In this document: one piece after another, positions 4,979 to 12,443 of the stretch
How positions within the stretch are numbered: position 1 is the first letter of the stretch
How the letters are laid out: every line of letters starts with the position of its first letter
Source: DATHBP01 sp035296085
GTDB lineage: Bacteria > Actinomycetota > Actinomycetes > Propionibacteriales > Nocardioidaceae
Direction: 5' to 3'
NCBI GenBank assembly: GCA_035296085.1
Contig: DATHBP010000179.1
Location: forward strand, 1-12,443
Length of the DNA stretch: 12,443 bases
The notes under the pieces: model-generated
What the model was told of the DNA's origin: nothing
Database searches by the model: none
The model's input: only the letters and a program-made list of their open reading frames with translations
Translations under genes and position numbers: made by a program

Positions 4979-6793
4979 TCAGGGGGTGGGGTCGGCGTAC
5001 GTGCCCCCGAAGATGTCGGTGTCGCCGAAGGAGTTGCCACCACCTTGTGGGCACTCTTGGTTCGGCCCGGGCCTCAGCTCGGTCGAGTGAGTGTTGGGCA
5101 CCTCCGATGCGCCGAGGCGGTCTCGGGCTCGGTCTCCCACGATGGGCTCGGTAGCTCCACTGAGCACATCCTCCACGAACGCGGCGCGGTACCGGTTGAT
5201 CGGCCCGCAGACCGCAGCGTTCCGGGCGTCGTTCCACACCGCTGACCCGGCATCGCGAGTAGCGACTGCGTAGTTGTAGTCGCCAAGGAACTCTGCGGTC
5301 AGACCGTTGGCACTCGATCCACGCGCGTCGCCGATCTCGCCACGGTGCAGCGACATCCAGTTTCCGTTCGGCCGGACGTAGTTGACGACCCCGAGCATCC
5401 GGCGCGGTGACGTGGTGTCGTTGCGCCATGGGTCGAGGAACGCGTTGTAGACGACATACACGTCGCCGCCGTCGGGTGCGATCGCCACGGCCGGCTGGTT
5501 GGCTCGGTCGCCGGCCGCCGACACCACATCCGGAGCGGTGTATCTGGTGCCACCGTTCATGGACCTGATCAGGTAGGCCTTCTCCCGGTTCGTGCCGGCG
5601 CGGTCGTCCGACCAGGTGATGACGATCTTGTCGGTCGCGTCCCGTCCGCTGGGAGCACCGTTGGCGATGTCCATGCTTGGGAACGTGTTCGTGCGCGCGC
5701 CGGCGATGCCGTCGATGGTGTAGCGGCCCTGTGCAGGGTCGAGCTGACCTATGCCGGTGTGCGTCTGGATGATGCGCGGGCGCTCGAACATCCGGCCGCC
5801 GTCGAAGGACCTGGTCTGGTAAAAGACGTCTGTGCCAAGGCGCTTGCTGTAGCCGTCGAAGATCACGTAGACGACGCCCTCGGAGTCGGTGCGAATCGTG
5901 CAGCCCTGCCGCCCGCCTGTCTGCGCATTGTTGGTGGCAGCAGTGAGCTGCCGAGTCCGCCAGGTGTCGCCACCATCGGACGAGCGAGCAAAGAGAACCG
6001 GCTCCGAGCCAGCGACCCCGCGGAAGCCGACGTTGCAGACGTAGACGTTGCCGAAGTGACGGCTCGACGCTGCGTTGTCGGCCCAGATCTGCTCCTTGTC
6101 GCTGAACAACGCGGAGTTCTGCCTGGTGACGACGACTGGCTCTTTCCACGCGCTGTTTCGCCCGGCTGCGGCAGCACGCAGGTGGTCAGTGCGAGACACG
6201 GCGATGGCACCGGGACCCCGGAAACCCTGCCGTCCAGGGAAGTTGGTGGCGATGTTGGCGTAGTACAGCCGCTGACCGTTGCGCCAGGAGAAGTGGCCGC
6301 GAGCATCCGGGACCGGGCCGAACGCGAGCTCAGGGTCGCCGTTGGAAACCATGTCGTTCTCGTAGTAGTGCGGAAGCGTTCCGATCGGTCCCACCGTCGG
6401 CTCGCAGAGCGCAGTGTCGGGGGTGTCCGTGCGGCAGTTGGCGTTCCGAGCCGTGTAGCCGGTGTAGGTCGGCTGGATCCAGGTCGCTCCGCCGTCACGT
6501 GAGAACTGCACACCGGAGAGCCCCACTCCGGGAGTGAACGGACAGTCGATGTCGAGACCGGCGTAGCAGCGCTCCAGGTCGATGTTGTCGTTCGCACCGG
6601 CGGCGAGCAGGTGGGGATGGACCGGGTTGACTGCCAGTCCCGGCTCGTTTTGCTTGTTGTGCGAGAAGAAGCGGTCATCGCTGCCGACGGTCACTTCTGA
6701 GTCTGCGGGTGTTGCGGCTGTCGCGGCGGTTTGCATGCCAAGACATGTCACCCCCGCCGCAGCGAGCGCGATGGCCTTTCGACGAAATTGCAC
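4979..6793 (-). CDS. Secreted Asp-box (BNR/sialidase-like) beta-propeller protein
   Basis: A 604-aa exported protein. The start is GTG 6793-6791, because AAGGAG lies 5 nt upstream and a Sec signal peptide begins there (FRRKAIALAAAGVTCLGMQ), with likely cleavage after an ATA motif near residue 26. An ATG 111 nt further upstream stays in frame but adds non-signal sequence. The mature protein has at least four Asp-box-like repeats: SRDGGATW (98-105), SSDGGDTW (271-278) and the degenerate SFDGGRMF (329-336) and SMNGGTRY (411-418). A late GDYNYAVATR...VWNDAR block follows. These mark a six-bladed-type propeller as in sialidases and related extracellular proteins. I do not see the FRIP motif or a clear arginine triad, so sialidase activity is doubtful; a binding role or another glycosidase role is possible. 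It is transcribed divergently from the cyclase-STAND pair. Confidence 0.8.
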   Translation of the reverse strand: MQFRRKAIALAAAGVTCLGMQTAATAATPADSEVTVGSDDRFFSHNKQNEPGLAVNPVHPHLLAAGANDNIDLERCYAGLDIDCPFTPGVGLSGVQFSRDGGATWIQPTYTGYTARNANCRTDTPDTALCEPTVGPIGTLPHYYENDMVSNGDPELAFGPVPDARGHFSWRNGQRLYYANIATNFPGRQGFRGPGAIAVSRTDHLRAAAAGRNSAWKEPVVVTRQNSALFSDKEQIWADNAASSRHFGNVYVCNVGFRGVAGSEPVLFARSSDGGDTWRTRQLTAATNNAQTGGRQGCTIRTDSEGVVYVIFDGYSKRLGTDVFYQTRSFDGGRMFERPRIIQTHTGIGQLDPAQGRYTIDGIAGARTNTFPSMDIANGAPSGRDATDKIVITWSDDRAGTNREKAYLIRSMNGGTRYTAPDVVSAAGDRANQPAVAIAPDGGDVYVVYNAFLDPWRNDTTSPRRMLGVVNYVRPNGNWMSLHRGEIGDARGSSANGLTAEFLGDYNYAVATRDAGSAVWNDARNAAVCGPINRYRAAFVEDVLSGATEPIVGDRARDRLGASEVPNTHSTELRPGPNQECPQGGGNSFGDTDIFGGTYADPTP

Positions 6794-7044
6794 AGGGTCT
6801 CCTTCTGTCCCCGGTCCCCCGGCGACGGCTGGGTAGGAAAGCAACCCGTGGCAATCCATCTGGGCTGTTAGCGCCAATAAAGTGTCAAAACCGTCAGAGA
6901 GCAAGCATTCCTGGACTATTTGACTTTGTGTATGTCCTCTGTGTCCTAGCGTGCCTGGATCTCCCGGTCCGCGAACCGCCGAAGGCTAGGGTCCCGGGGA
7001 GGACGACCAGCCACGGGTTCGTCTCGGGAGCGGCAAGGGGGATC
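6794..7044. promoter_or_regulatory. Divergent intergenic region with AT-richer core
   Basis: These 251 bp separate the secreted propeller gene from the first cyclase-STAND gene. The segment about 6870-6935 is clearly richer in A and T than its surroundings and holds TTGAC hexamers on both strands: TTGACA on the minus strand (6888-6883) and TTGACT on the plus strand (6920-6925). GTCAAA/TTTGAC also forms a 6-bp inverted repeat across them. No -10 at proper spacing is convincing on either strand, so I mark the region as promoter-bearing without defining a start site. No gene is seen here apart from the mini-ORF at its right edge. Confidence 0.45.
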
Positions 7045-7056
7045 ATGCGGGCATGA
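7045..7056 (+). other. Three-codon mini-ORF (M-R-A-stop) overlapping the first cyclase-STAND start
   Basis: ATGCGGGCATGA reads Met-Arg-Ala-stop, and its stop overlaps the start codon of the large gene (ATGA). AAGGGGG (7035-7041) lies 3 nt before the mini-ORF ATG and 11 nt before the gene ATG. The same 14-nt string CATGCGGGCATGAC precedes the second copy. It could allow termination-reinitiation, or it could simply be leader sequence. Confidence 0.35.
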
Positions 7057-9701
7057 CGAGTCCGCCGTCGGGGACGGTCACGATGCTGTTCTCCGACATC
7101 GAGGGTTCGACGCTGTTGCTGTCTCGGCTGGGCGACCGCTACGCCGAGGCCCTCGACGGTCAGCGATCGATCCTGCGGGACGCCTGGAGCCGTTCGGGCG
7201 GCCACGAGATGGGCACCGAGGGCGACAGCTTCTTCGTCGTCTTCGAACGTGCCCGCGACGCCGCGGCCGCAGCGATCGACGCACAGCGCCGACTGGCCAC
7301 CCACGAGTGGCCGAGCGACGAACAAGTACGCGTCCGGATGGGCCTGCACACCGGCGAACCGGTCGCCCACGGCGACGGCTACGTCGGCATGGACGTGCAC
7401 CGCGCCGCCCGGGTCGCCGGAGTCGCGCACGGCGGGCAGGTGGTCCTCACCGACGCCACCAGCCGGCTGATCGCCAGCGCGCTCCCGGACGGGGCAAGGC
7501 TGGACGACCTCGGCCAGCACCAGCTCAAAGACTTGGCCGTCCCAGAGCACCTGTTCCAGCTAACCGCCGACGGGGCGGACGGCGAGTTCCCACCGCTGCG
7601 CAGCTTGGGTACCGCCGCGGGTCTCCCCCTACAACCCACGCCCCTGCTGGGGCGGGACGAGGTTCTGGCCCGGGTCGTGGCACTGCTGGCCGCTCCCGAC
7701 GCTCGGCTGATCACGCTCACCGGACCCGGTGGCTCGGGCAAGACCCGGCTCTCGGTTGCGGCCGCGGCGGAAGTAGGCGACGCCTTCGCGGACGGTGTGC
7801 ACTTCATTCCTTTGTCTGGTGCCACCTCGGCGGAGTCCATGTGGATCGCCTTGGCCGAGGTGCTCCTGCAGCCGGGAGTCTCGCGTAGCCGGGACCAGCT
7901 GCTCGCGCAGGTGGCTCACCAAAGGCTGCTGCTCGTGCTGGACAACCTCGAGCAGATCCCCGACGCCGACCGAGTGGTGGCGGACCTGCTCGCCGCGGCC
8001 GCGGGCGTTACCGTGCTGGCGACGTCACGCCGGCCCCTGCACCTGCGGTTTGAGCACGACGTAGCTGTGCCTCCCCTGTCCCTCCGAGGCGACCGACATG
8101 AGTCACCGTCGGCCGCAGTTCAGCTGTTCTGTCTGCATGCTCAGATGGTGCGGTCCTCCTTCGAGCTGGACGGCGCCGCCGCCGATGCGGTCGCCGCCAT
8201 CTGCGCACGGTTGGACGGCTTGCCGCTGGCGATCGAGCTCGCGGCTGCCCGGAGCCGGCTGCTGTCCCCGGCGGCGCTACTCGCCCGGTTGGACGCGACC
8301 TGGGGATCGCCTACTGCGGCCGACCGGCCGGAGCGGCACCGCACGCTGCGCGACACGATCGCCTGGAGCCATGACCTGTTGACTCCCAAGCTTCAAGTCG
8401 TGTTCCGCCGCCTCGGCGCGTTCGCCGGCCCAGCCGACCTGGACGCGGTGCAAGCGGTGTGCAGCCCCGATCTCGACCCACTGGACGCGATCGCCGAGCT
8501 CGCGGATGCCTCCCTCGTCCAGGTGGTCGACGGCCTCGACAACGAGCCGCGCGTTGGCCTGCTGCAAACCGTGCACACGTACGCGCGTGAGCGGCTCGTC
8601 GAAAGCGGCGAGCTCGACGAGACACAGGAGCGCCACGCGCGCCACTTCCTCCAGCTGGCGGAGACCGTGGCTCCGCTGCTGCACTCCCCCCGGCAGCTGG
8701 TCGCCGCTGAACGCTTGTCCGCCGTCGCTGACGACCTGGAGGCTGCCCTCGACTGGGCGCTGCGACCCGGCGAGCCGCCTCCGCCGCCCGACCGCGCCGC
8801 CCTGGGACTGCACCTTGTGGCCGCGCTCTGGTGGTACTGGACGGCGAACGGGCGCGTGCATGAGCGTCGACGCTGGTGCGAACGCGCCATCGAGGTCGCC
8901 CCCGACGGCGACAGCCCGGCGAAGGCAGCGACCCTGCACGCACTCGAGCTGCAGAACTCTCACGTCACGAAACCCGATGCCGGACTGCCGCGGGCTCGGT
9001 TGGAAGAGGCGTTGGCGATGTACCAGCGTCTTGGGGACTTGAGCGGCATGTCGGATGTGGCCAACACTCTCGCCCAGTTGTACGGCAGGCTCGGCGACAC
9101 CGCCCGGGCACGCGAGCTCTTCGAGCATTCCGTCGGCTGGGCGCTCGAAGCCGGCGACGACAGCAGACGTGCGTCAGCGCTGCACTACTTCGCCGACCGG
9201 CTGTATGACGACGGGGAGGTAGAGCGGTCGGTCGCCATGATCGAGGAGGGTCGAACTCTCGCCCGCAAGAACGGTGACGAACGCGATGCCCTGCGCTTCG
9301 ACCTCGACTTGGCAAACGTGCACCTCTGGCAGGGCAACACCGTTCAGGCGCAGGACCAGCTGTACGACCTGCTCGCCGGTGCGCTACGTGTGCGGGAACC
9401 CGTCCTGAGCTCGCACGTCGTAGGCAGCTTCAGTTATCTGTTCGAGCTGCTCGGCGACGGCGAGCGGGCCGCCCGGCTGAACGCGGCCTGGGACAAGATC
9501 TGCGTGGACTTCGGTTGGTTCGACCACGAGTACGTCCCGCCGGAGGAGGACATCCAGCGAACGAACGCTCTGCGCGACTCCATCGGCGCGGAGGCCTGGC
9601 AGCGTGGCCAAGACGAGGGAAGTTCCTGGTCGGTTCAAGACGCGCTGGCGTACATCGCGCGCACCACTCCCGGCAGCCATCAAGACCACAGGCTCGGCTG
9701 A
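7053..9701 (+). CDS. Cyclase-homology domain / STAND ATPase / TPR signalling protein, copy 1
   Basis: An 882-aa multidomain protein. Residues 8-170 are a class III adenylate/guanylate cyclase-homology domain (GTVTMLFSDIEGST) with metal aspartates Asp15 and Asp58 and the conserved Arg120. The substrate-lysine position is Gly54, the substrate-aspartate position is Gly109 and the catalytic asparagine is His116. Residues 200-480 are a STAND/NB-ARC-like ATPase: Walker A GPGGSGKT (224-231), Walker B LLLVLDNLEQ (Asp297), sensor ATSR (323-326), GLPLAIELAAAR (389-400) and a winged-helix-like segment at about 420-475. The remainder is helical with TPR-like repeats (for example around 660-700). Unlike mycobacterial relatives such as Rv0386, no LuxR HTH ends the protein. 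ATP-dependent switching controlled by ligand binding at the TPR tail is inferred; cyclase activity is uncertain. It is followed 11 nt later by its paralogue. Confidence 0.85.
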   Translation: MTSPPSGTVTMLFSDIEGSTLLLSRLGDRYAEALDGQRSILRDAWSRSGGHEMGTEGDSFFVVFERARDAAAAAIDAQRRLATHEWPSDEQVRVRMGLHTGEPVAHGDGYVGMDVHRAARVAGVAHGGQVVLTDATSRLIASALPDGARLDDLGQHQLKDLAVPEHLFQLTADGADGEFPPLRSLGTAAGLPLQPTPLLGRDEVLARVVALLAAPDARLITLTGPGGSGKTRLSVAAAAEVGDAFADGVHFIPLSGATSAESMWIALAEVLLQPGVSRSRDQLLAQVAHQRLLLVLDNLEQIPDADRVVADLLAAAAGVTVLATSRRPLHLRFEHDVAVPPLSLRGDRHESPSAAVQLFCLHAQMVRSSFELDGAAADAVAAICARLDGLPLAIELAAARSRLLSPAALLARLDATWGSPTAADRPERHRTLRDTIAWSHDLLTPKLQVVFRRLGAFAGPADLDAVQAVCSPDLDPLDAIAELADASLVQVVDGLDNEPRVGLLQTVHTYARERLVESGELDETQERHARHFLQLAETVAPLLHSPRQLVAAERLSAVADDLEAALDWALRPGEPPPPPDRAALGLHLVAALWWYWTANGRVHERRRWCERAIEVAPDGDSPAKAATLHALELQNSHVTKPDAGLPRARLEEALAMYQRLGDLSGMSDVANTLAQLYGRLGDTARARELFEHSVGWALEAGDDSRRASALHYFADRLYDDGEVERSVAMIEEGRTLARKNGDERDALRFDLDLANVHLWQGNTVQAQDQLYDLLAGALRVREPVLSSHVVGSFSYLFELLGDGERAARLNAAWDKICVDFGWFDHEYVPPEEDIQRTNALRDSIGAEAWQRGQDEGSSWSVQDALAYIARTTPGSHQDHRLG

Positions 9702-9704
9702 GGC

Positions 9705-9716
9705 ATGCGGGCATGA
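9705..9716 (+). other. Three-codon mini-ORF (M-R-A-stop) overlapping the second cyclase-STAND start
   Basis: ATGCGGGCATGA, identical to the one before copy 1, begins 3 nt after the TGA of copy 1, and its stop overlaps the ATG of copy 2. The sequence before it is the end of the upstream gene and gives only a short GAGG (9700-9703) as ribosome site, so translation here probably depends on coupling from copy 1. Confidence 0.35.
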
Positions 9717-12340
9717 CAGGTCCGCCGTCGGGGACGGTCACGATGCTGTTCTCCGACATCGAGGGTTCGACGCTGTTGCTGTCTCGGCTGGGTGACCGCT
9801 ACGCCGAGGCCCTCGACGGTCAGCGGTCGATCCTGCGGGATGCCTGGGACCGGTCAGGTGGCTATGAGATGGGCACCGAGGGCGACAGCTTCTTCGTCGT
9901 CTTCGAACGTGCCCGCGACGCGGCGGCCGCAGCGATCGACGCACAGCGCCGACTGGCCACCCACGAGTGGCCGAGCGACGAGCAAGTACGCGTCCGGATG
10001 GGCCTGCACACCGGCGAACCGGTCGCCCACGGCGACGGCTACGTCGGGATGGACGTGCACCGCGCCGCCCGGGTCGCTGGGGTGGCGCACGGCGGGCAGG
10101 TGGTGCTCACCGATGCCACCAGCCGGTTGGTCGCCGGTGCGCTGCCAGACGGGGCCAGGCTGGACGACCTCGGCCAGCACCGGCTCAAAGACTTGGCCGT
10201 CCCGGAGCACCTGTTCCAGCTGACCATCCAGGGGATCGGGAACGGCTTTCCGCCACTGCGCAGCCTGGGAACGGCGTCCGGACTGCCACCCCAGCTCACT
10301 CCGCTCGTCGGCAGAGAAGAGCAGCTCGCCGGGGTTGTGGCAATGCTGGCCGCTCCCGATGTCAGGCTGATCACTCTCACCGGACCCGGCGGCTCGGGCA
10401 AGACCCGGCTCTCAGTTGCGGCAGCAGCGGCAGTGGGCGACGCGTTCGCGGACGGTGTGCACTTCATTCCCTTGTCTGGTGTTACCTCGGCGGAGTCCAT
10501 GTGGATCGCCTTGGCCGAGGTACTCCTGCAGCCGGGGGTCTCGCAAAGCCGCGACCAGCTGCTCGTGCAGGTAGCTCACCAACGGCTGCTGCTCGTACTC
10601 GACAACCTCGAGCAGATCCCCGGCGCCGATGGTGTCGTGGCAGACCTCCTCGGCTCTGCCACCCGCATCACCGTGCTCGCCACCTCGCGCCGACCGTTGC
10701 ATCTGCGCGGCGAGCACGACGTTGCTATCCCGCCCCTCGCGCTGCAACCAGAGGGGGATGTGCAACGGTCCGCCGCGGTGCAGCTGTTCTGTCTGCATGC
10801 GCAGATGGTGCGGTCCTCCTTCGAGTTGGACGACGCCGCCACCGATGCGGTCGCCGCCATCTGCCGGCGGTTGGACGGCCTGCCGTTGGCGATCGAGCTC
10901 GCGGCTGCCCGGAGCCGGTTGCTGTCCCCGGCGGCGCTACTCGCCCGGCTGGACGCAACCTGGGGTTCACCGTCGGCTGCTGATCGGCCGGAGCGGCACC
11001 GCACCCTGCGCGACACGATCGCCTGGAGTTATGAGCTGTTGCCGCCCGCGCTCCAAGTCGTGTTCCGCCGCCTCGGCGCGTTCGCCGGCCCAGCCGACCT
11101 GGACGCCGTGCAGGCGGTGTGCAGCCCCGATCTGGACCCGCTGGACGCGATCGCCGAGCTGGCGGATGCCTCCCTTGTCCAGGTGGTCGACGGCCTCGAC
11201 AGCGAGCCGCGCGTTGGCCTGCTGCAAACCGTGCGGACGTTCGCACGGGAGCGGCTCGCCGAAAGCGGCGAGCTCGACGAGACGCAGGAGCGCCACGCGC
11301 GCCACTTCCTCCAGGTGGCGGAGACGCTCGCCCCACAGCTGCACTCACCACGGCAGCTGACCGCGACCGAACGGTTGACCGCCGTCGCCGACGACCTGGA
11401 GGCGGCTCTCGACTGGGCGCTGCGACCCGGCGGCGAGCCTCCACCGCCCGACCGGGCGGCCCTGGGGTTGCGACTCGTGGCCAACCTGTGGTGGTACTGG
11501 ACGGCGAACGGGCAGCGGGTCACGCGCCGTCGTTGGTGCGAACGCGCCATCGAGGTCGCCCCCGACGGCGACAGCCCGGAGAAGGCCGCCACCTTGCATG
11601 CGCTCGAGCTCCAAAACTCGTGGGCGGAGAAACCCGACCTCGGCCTTCCGTTGGCCCGAACGGAAGAGGCGCTAGCGATCTATCAACGCCTCGGCGACCT
11701 CGGCGGGATGTCTGAGGTGGCCAGCACCTTGGCTCAGCTTTGGGTCGAAGTCGGCGACATCGGACGCGCCCGCGAGCTCTACGAGCGCGCCGTCGCCTGG
11801 GCGTTGGAGGGAGGGGACGACGCGCGGCGCCTGTCGGCGATTTCCTACTTCGCCGGACTCCTCTACGACGAGGGGGAGGTCGATGAGGCGATCGCCCTGC
11901 TCGAGGAAGGTCGCGATCTTGCGCGCACGACGGGGGACGAACGTGACGCCCTCCGCATTGCCCGGCTGCTGGCATTCGTGCTTCTCGACCAGGGCAGGAC
12001 CGCCGAGGCGCACGACCTGCTGCATCAGCTGGTTCCGGACGTGATGCGGGTGCGGGAGCCCATGCTGAGCACCATGGTCGTGGGCGTTTTCGTCGACCTC
12101 TTCGTTGCACTCGGCGACGCAGAGAGAGTCTCCCGACTCCAGGCCGCCTACGAGACCCTTGGCTACGCCATCGGATGGGAGTCCCGATTCGTTCTGCCAG
12201 CCGATGCGGACAAGCAGCGACAGGACGCTCTCCGCGACGCCTTGGGGGCCGAAGCGTGGGAGAGGGGTCGAGCGGAGGGGGCTTCTTGGTCGGCACAAGA
12301 GACGTTGACCTACATCGCAGGTACCGCCCCGGTGCGTTGA
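9713..12340 (+). CDS. Cyclase-homology domain / STAND ATPase / TPR signalling protein, copy 2
   Basis: An 875-aa paralogue of the preceding gene with the same domain order and the same residue numbers up to the ATPase: Asp15, Gly54, Asp58, Gly109, His116 and Arg120 in the cyclase-homology domain, Walker A at 224-231 and Walker B Asp297. The frame is open a further 66 codons upstream inside copy 1, but those codons read copy 1 in another frame; the ATG at 9713 matches the start of copy 1 exactly. Copy 2 differs from copy 1 at only about seven positions in the first 170 residues, but the TPR tail (about 640 onward) is much more different, and the C-terminus is shorter (ending GTAPVR). It is probably co-transcribed with copy 1, 11 nt upstream, and with the mobA-like gene 18 nt downstream. 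The two may form a hetero-oligomer or read different ligands; this is inference. Confidence 0.85.
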   Translation: MTGPPSGTVTMLFSDIEGSTLLLSRLGDRYAEALDGQRSILRDAWDRSGGYEMGTEGDSFFVVFERARDAAAAAIDAQRRLATHEWPSDEQVRVRMGLHTGEPVAHGDGYVGMDVHRAARVAGVAHGGQVVLTDATSRLVAGALPDGARLDDLGQHRLKDLAVPEHLFQLTIQGIGNGFPPLRSLGTASGLPPQLTPLVGREEQLAGVVAMLAAPDVRLITLTGPGGSGKTRLSVAAAAAVGDAFADGVHFIPLSGVTSAESMWIALAEVLLQPGVSQSRDQLLVQVAHQRLLLVLDNLEQIPGADGVVADLLGSATRITVLATSRRPLHLRGEHDVAIPPLALQPEGDVQRSAAVQLFCLHAQMVRSSFELDDAATDAVAAICRRLDGLPLAIELAAARSRLLSPAALLARLDATWGSPSAADRPERHRTLRDTIAWSYELLPPALQVVFRRLGAFAGPADLDAVQAVCSPDLDPLDAIAELADASLVQVVDGLDSEPRVGLLQTVRTFARERLAESGELDETQERHARHFLQVAETLAPQLHSPRQLTATERLTAVADDLEAALDWALRPGGEPPPPDRAALGLRLVANLWWYWTANGQRVTRRRWCERAIEVAPDGDSPEKAATLHALELQNSWAEKPDLGLPLARTEEALAIYQRLGDLGGMSEVASTLAQLWVEVGDIGRARELYERAVAWALEGGDDARRLSAISYFAGLLYDEGEVDEAIALLEEGRDLARTTGDERDALRIARLLAFVLLDQGRTAEAHDLLHQLVPDVMRVREPMLSTMVVGVFVDLFVALGDAERVSRLQAAYETLGYAIGWESRFVLPADADKQRQDALRDALGAEAWERGRAEGASWSAQETLTYIAGTAPVR

Positions 12341-12346
12341 CCGGAC

Positions 12347-12352
12347 TACCCT
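12347..12352 (+). promoter_or_regulatory. Possible -10 hexamer (TACCCT) for a leaderless mobA-like transcript
   Basis: TACCCT matches TANNNT and ends 6 nt before the GTG at 12359, the spacing expected for a leaderless actinobacterial mRNA. No ribosome site precedes that GTG. No -35 is recognisable at the right distance, so this is tentative. Confidence 0.25.
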
Positions 12353-12358
12353 CGCAAC

Positions 12359-12443
12359 GTGCTAGCGGCTGGGGTCGTGCTGGCGGGCGGACGCTCGTCG
12401 CGCATGGGCACGTCCAAAGCAGGGCTTGCCTGGCACGGCTCGA
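12359..12443 (+). CDS. mobA: MobA-like molybdenum cofactor guanylyltransferase, N-terminal part only
   Basis: Twenty-eight codons are visible before the window ends. After a short N-terminus they give GVVLAGGRSSRMGTSKAGLA, the nucleotide-binding signature LAGGxSxRMGxxK of the MobA/NTP-transferase family (Gly-Gly at 10-11, Arg15-Met16-Gly17, Lys20), followed by LAWHG. MobA joins GMP to molybdopterin to form the bis-MGD-type cofactor; the related MocA, which uses CTP, and other family members share the motif, so the exact member is not certain. I place the start at GTG 12359, 18 nt after the previous stop; an in-frame GTG at 12377 is too close to the loop. No ribosome site is visible, so the gene is either coupled to the upstream gene or leaderless. 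Confidence 0.78.
   Translation, partial: MLAAGVVLAGGRSSRMGTSKAGLAWHGS

Larger units (their letters stand above)
7044..12340 (+). repeat. Tandem gene duplication (units 7044-9701 and 9704-12340)
   Basis: Two head-to-tail units of about 2.65 kb begin with the same 14 nt (CATGCGGGCATGAC at 7044 and 9704) and stay alignable to within a few codons of the two stops. The first 500 nt are nearly identical, and the last 800 nt are much more diverged. Sequence homology stops abruptly just left of the shared 14 nt, which marks the 5' border of the duplication. Confidence 0.9.

Noticed and set aside
4800..6149. A 449-codon open frame on the minus strand in a different frame from the secreted propeller protein.
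   Set aside because: It overlaps a gene with signal peptide, ribosome site and Asp-box motifs. Its own translation is Arg/His-rich without domains, and it runs across the terminator hairpin and into the 14-bp inverted repeat region.
6794..6904. Upstream ATG at 6904 as start of the secreted propeller gene.
   Set aside because: It would bury the signal peptide 37 residues inside the protein and ignore the AAGGAG placed 5 nt before the GTG at 6793; it also reads through the AT-rich promoter-like core.
6920..6949. A sigma-70-type promoter from TTGACT with TCCTAG 18 nt later.
   Set aside because: TCCTAG matches the -10 consensus at only two positions, so I keep the region as promoter-bearing without naming a start.
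9515..9712. Upstream extension of the second cyclase-STAND gene by 66 codons.
   Set aside because: These codons lie inside the first copy in another frame and have no counterpart before copy 1; the ATG at 9713 matches the paralogue start exactly.

Overview
The window is strongly GC-rich throughout, with third codon positions almost all G or C, frequent GTG and TTG starts behind good Shine-Dalgarno sequences, and tightly packed or overlapping genes. The protein families (VKOR plus a DUF929-type thioredoxin-fold protein, a DJ-1/AraC regulator, STAND ATPases carrying class III cyclase domains, short 'RDGYG..RPPPRSH' membrane peptides) point to a chromosomal segment of an actinomycete. I cannot name the genus. 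No tRNA, rRNA, CRISPR array, transposase or phage gene is visible.

Layout. (1) Positions 1-2344, minus strand: a small membrane peptide (54 aa, easily missed), a GNAT acetyltransferase, a hairpin, then an overlapping trio of a membrane-anchored CPYC thioredoxin-fold protein, a VKOR-family quinone-linked disulfide oxidoreductase and the start of a zinc-dependent alcohol dehydrogenase. The thioredoxin-fold and VKOR pair looks like an extracytoplasmic disulfide-bond-forming module. (2) Positions 2344-2398: a divergent promoter/operator region dense with TGGCA/TGCCA half-sites. (3) Positions 2433-4733, plus strand: a GlxA-type regulator (DJ-1/PfpI plus AraC HTH), then a DUF1232 protein and an NAD-type epimerase/dehydrogenase that overlap by 4 nt. 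(4) Positions 4734-4978: a convergent intergenic region with two perfect hairpins and, between them, a short fossil of the 3' end of a gene like the one at 9713-12340. (5) Positions 4979-6793, minus strand: a secreted Asp-box (sialidase-like) beta-propeller protein. (6) Positions 7053-12340, plus strand: two tandem paralogues of about 880 aa, each a class III cyclase-homology domain, a STAND/NB-ARC-like ATPase and a helical/TPR tail without a LuxR HTH. (7) Positions 12359-12443: the start of a MobA-like nucleotidyltransferase.

The most interesting part is the tandem cyclase-STAND pair. Both copies keep the two metal-binding aspartates but have lost the residues that normally select the purine and stabilise the transition state. 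They lack a DNA-binding output domain. They differ little in the cyclase and ATPase parts and much more in the TPR tail. Each is preceded by an identical three-codon mini-ORF whose stop overlaps the gene start (ATGA). Together with the tail fossil 2.2 kb upstream, this suggests a locus that has expanded and contracted by duplication, with divergence concentrated in the likely ligand-sensing tail.
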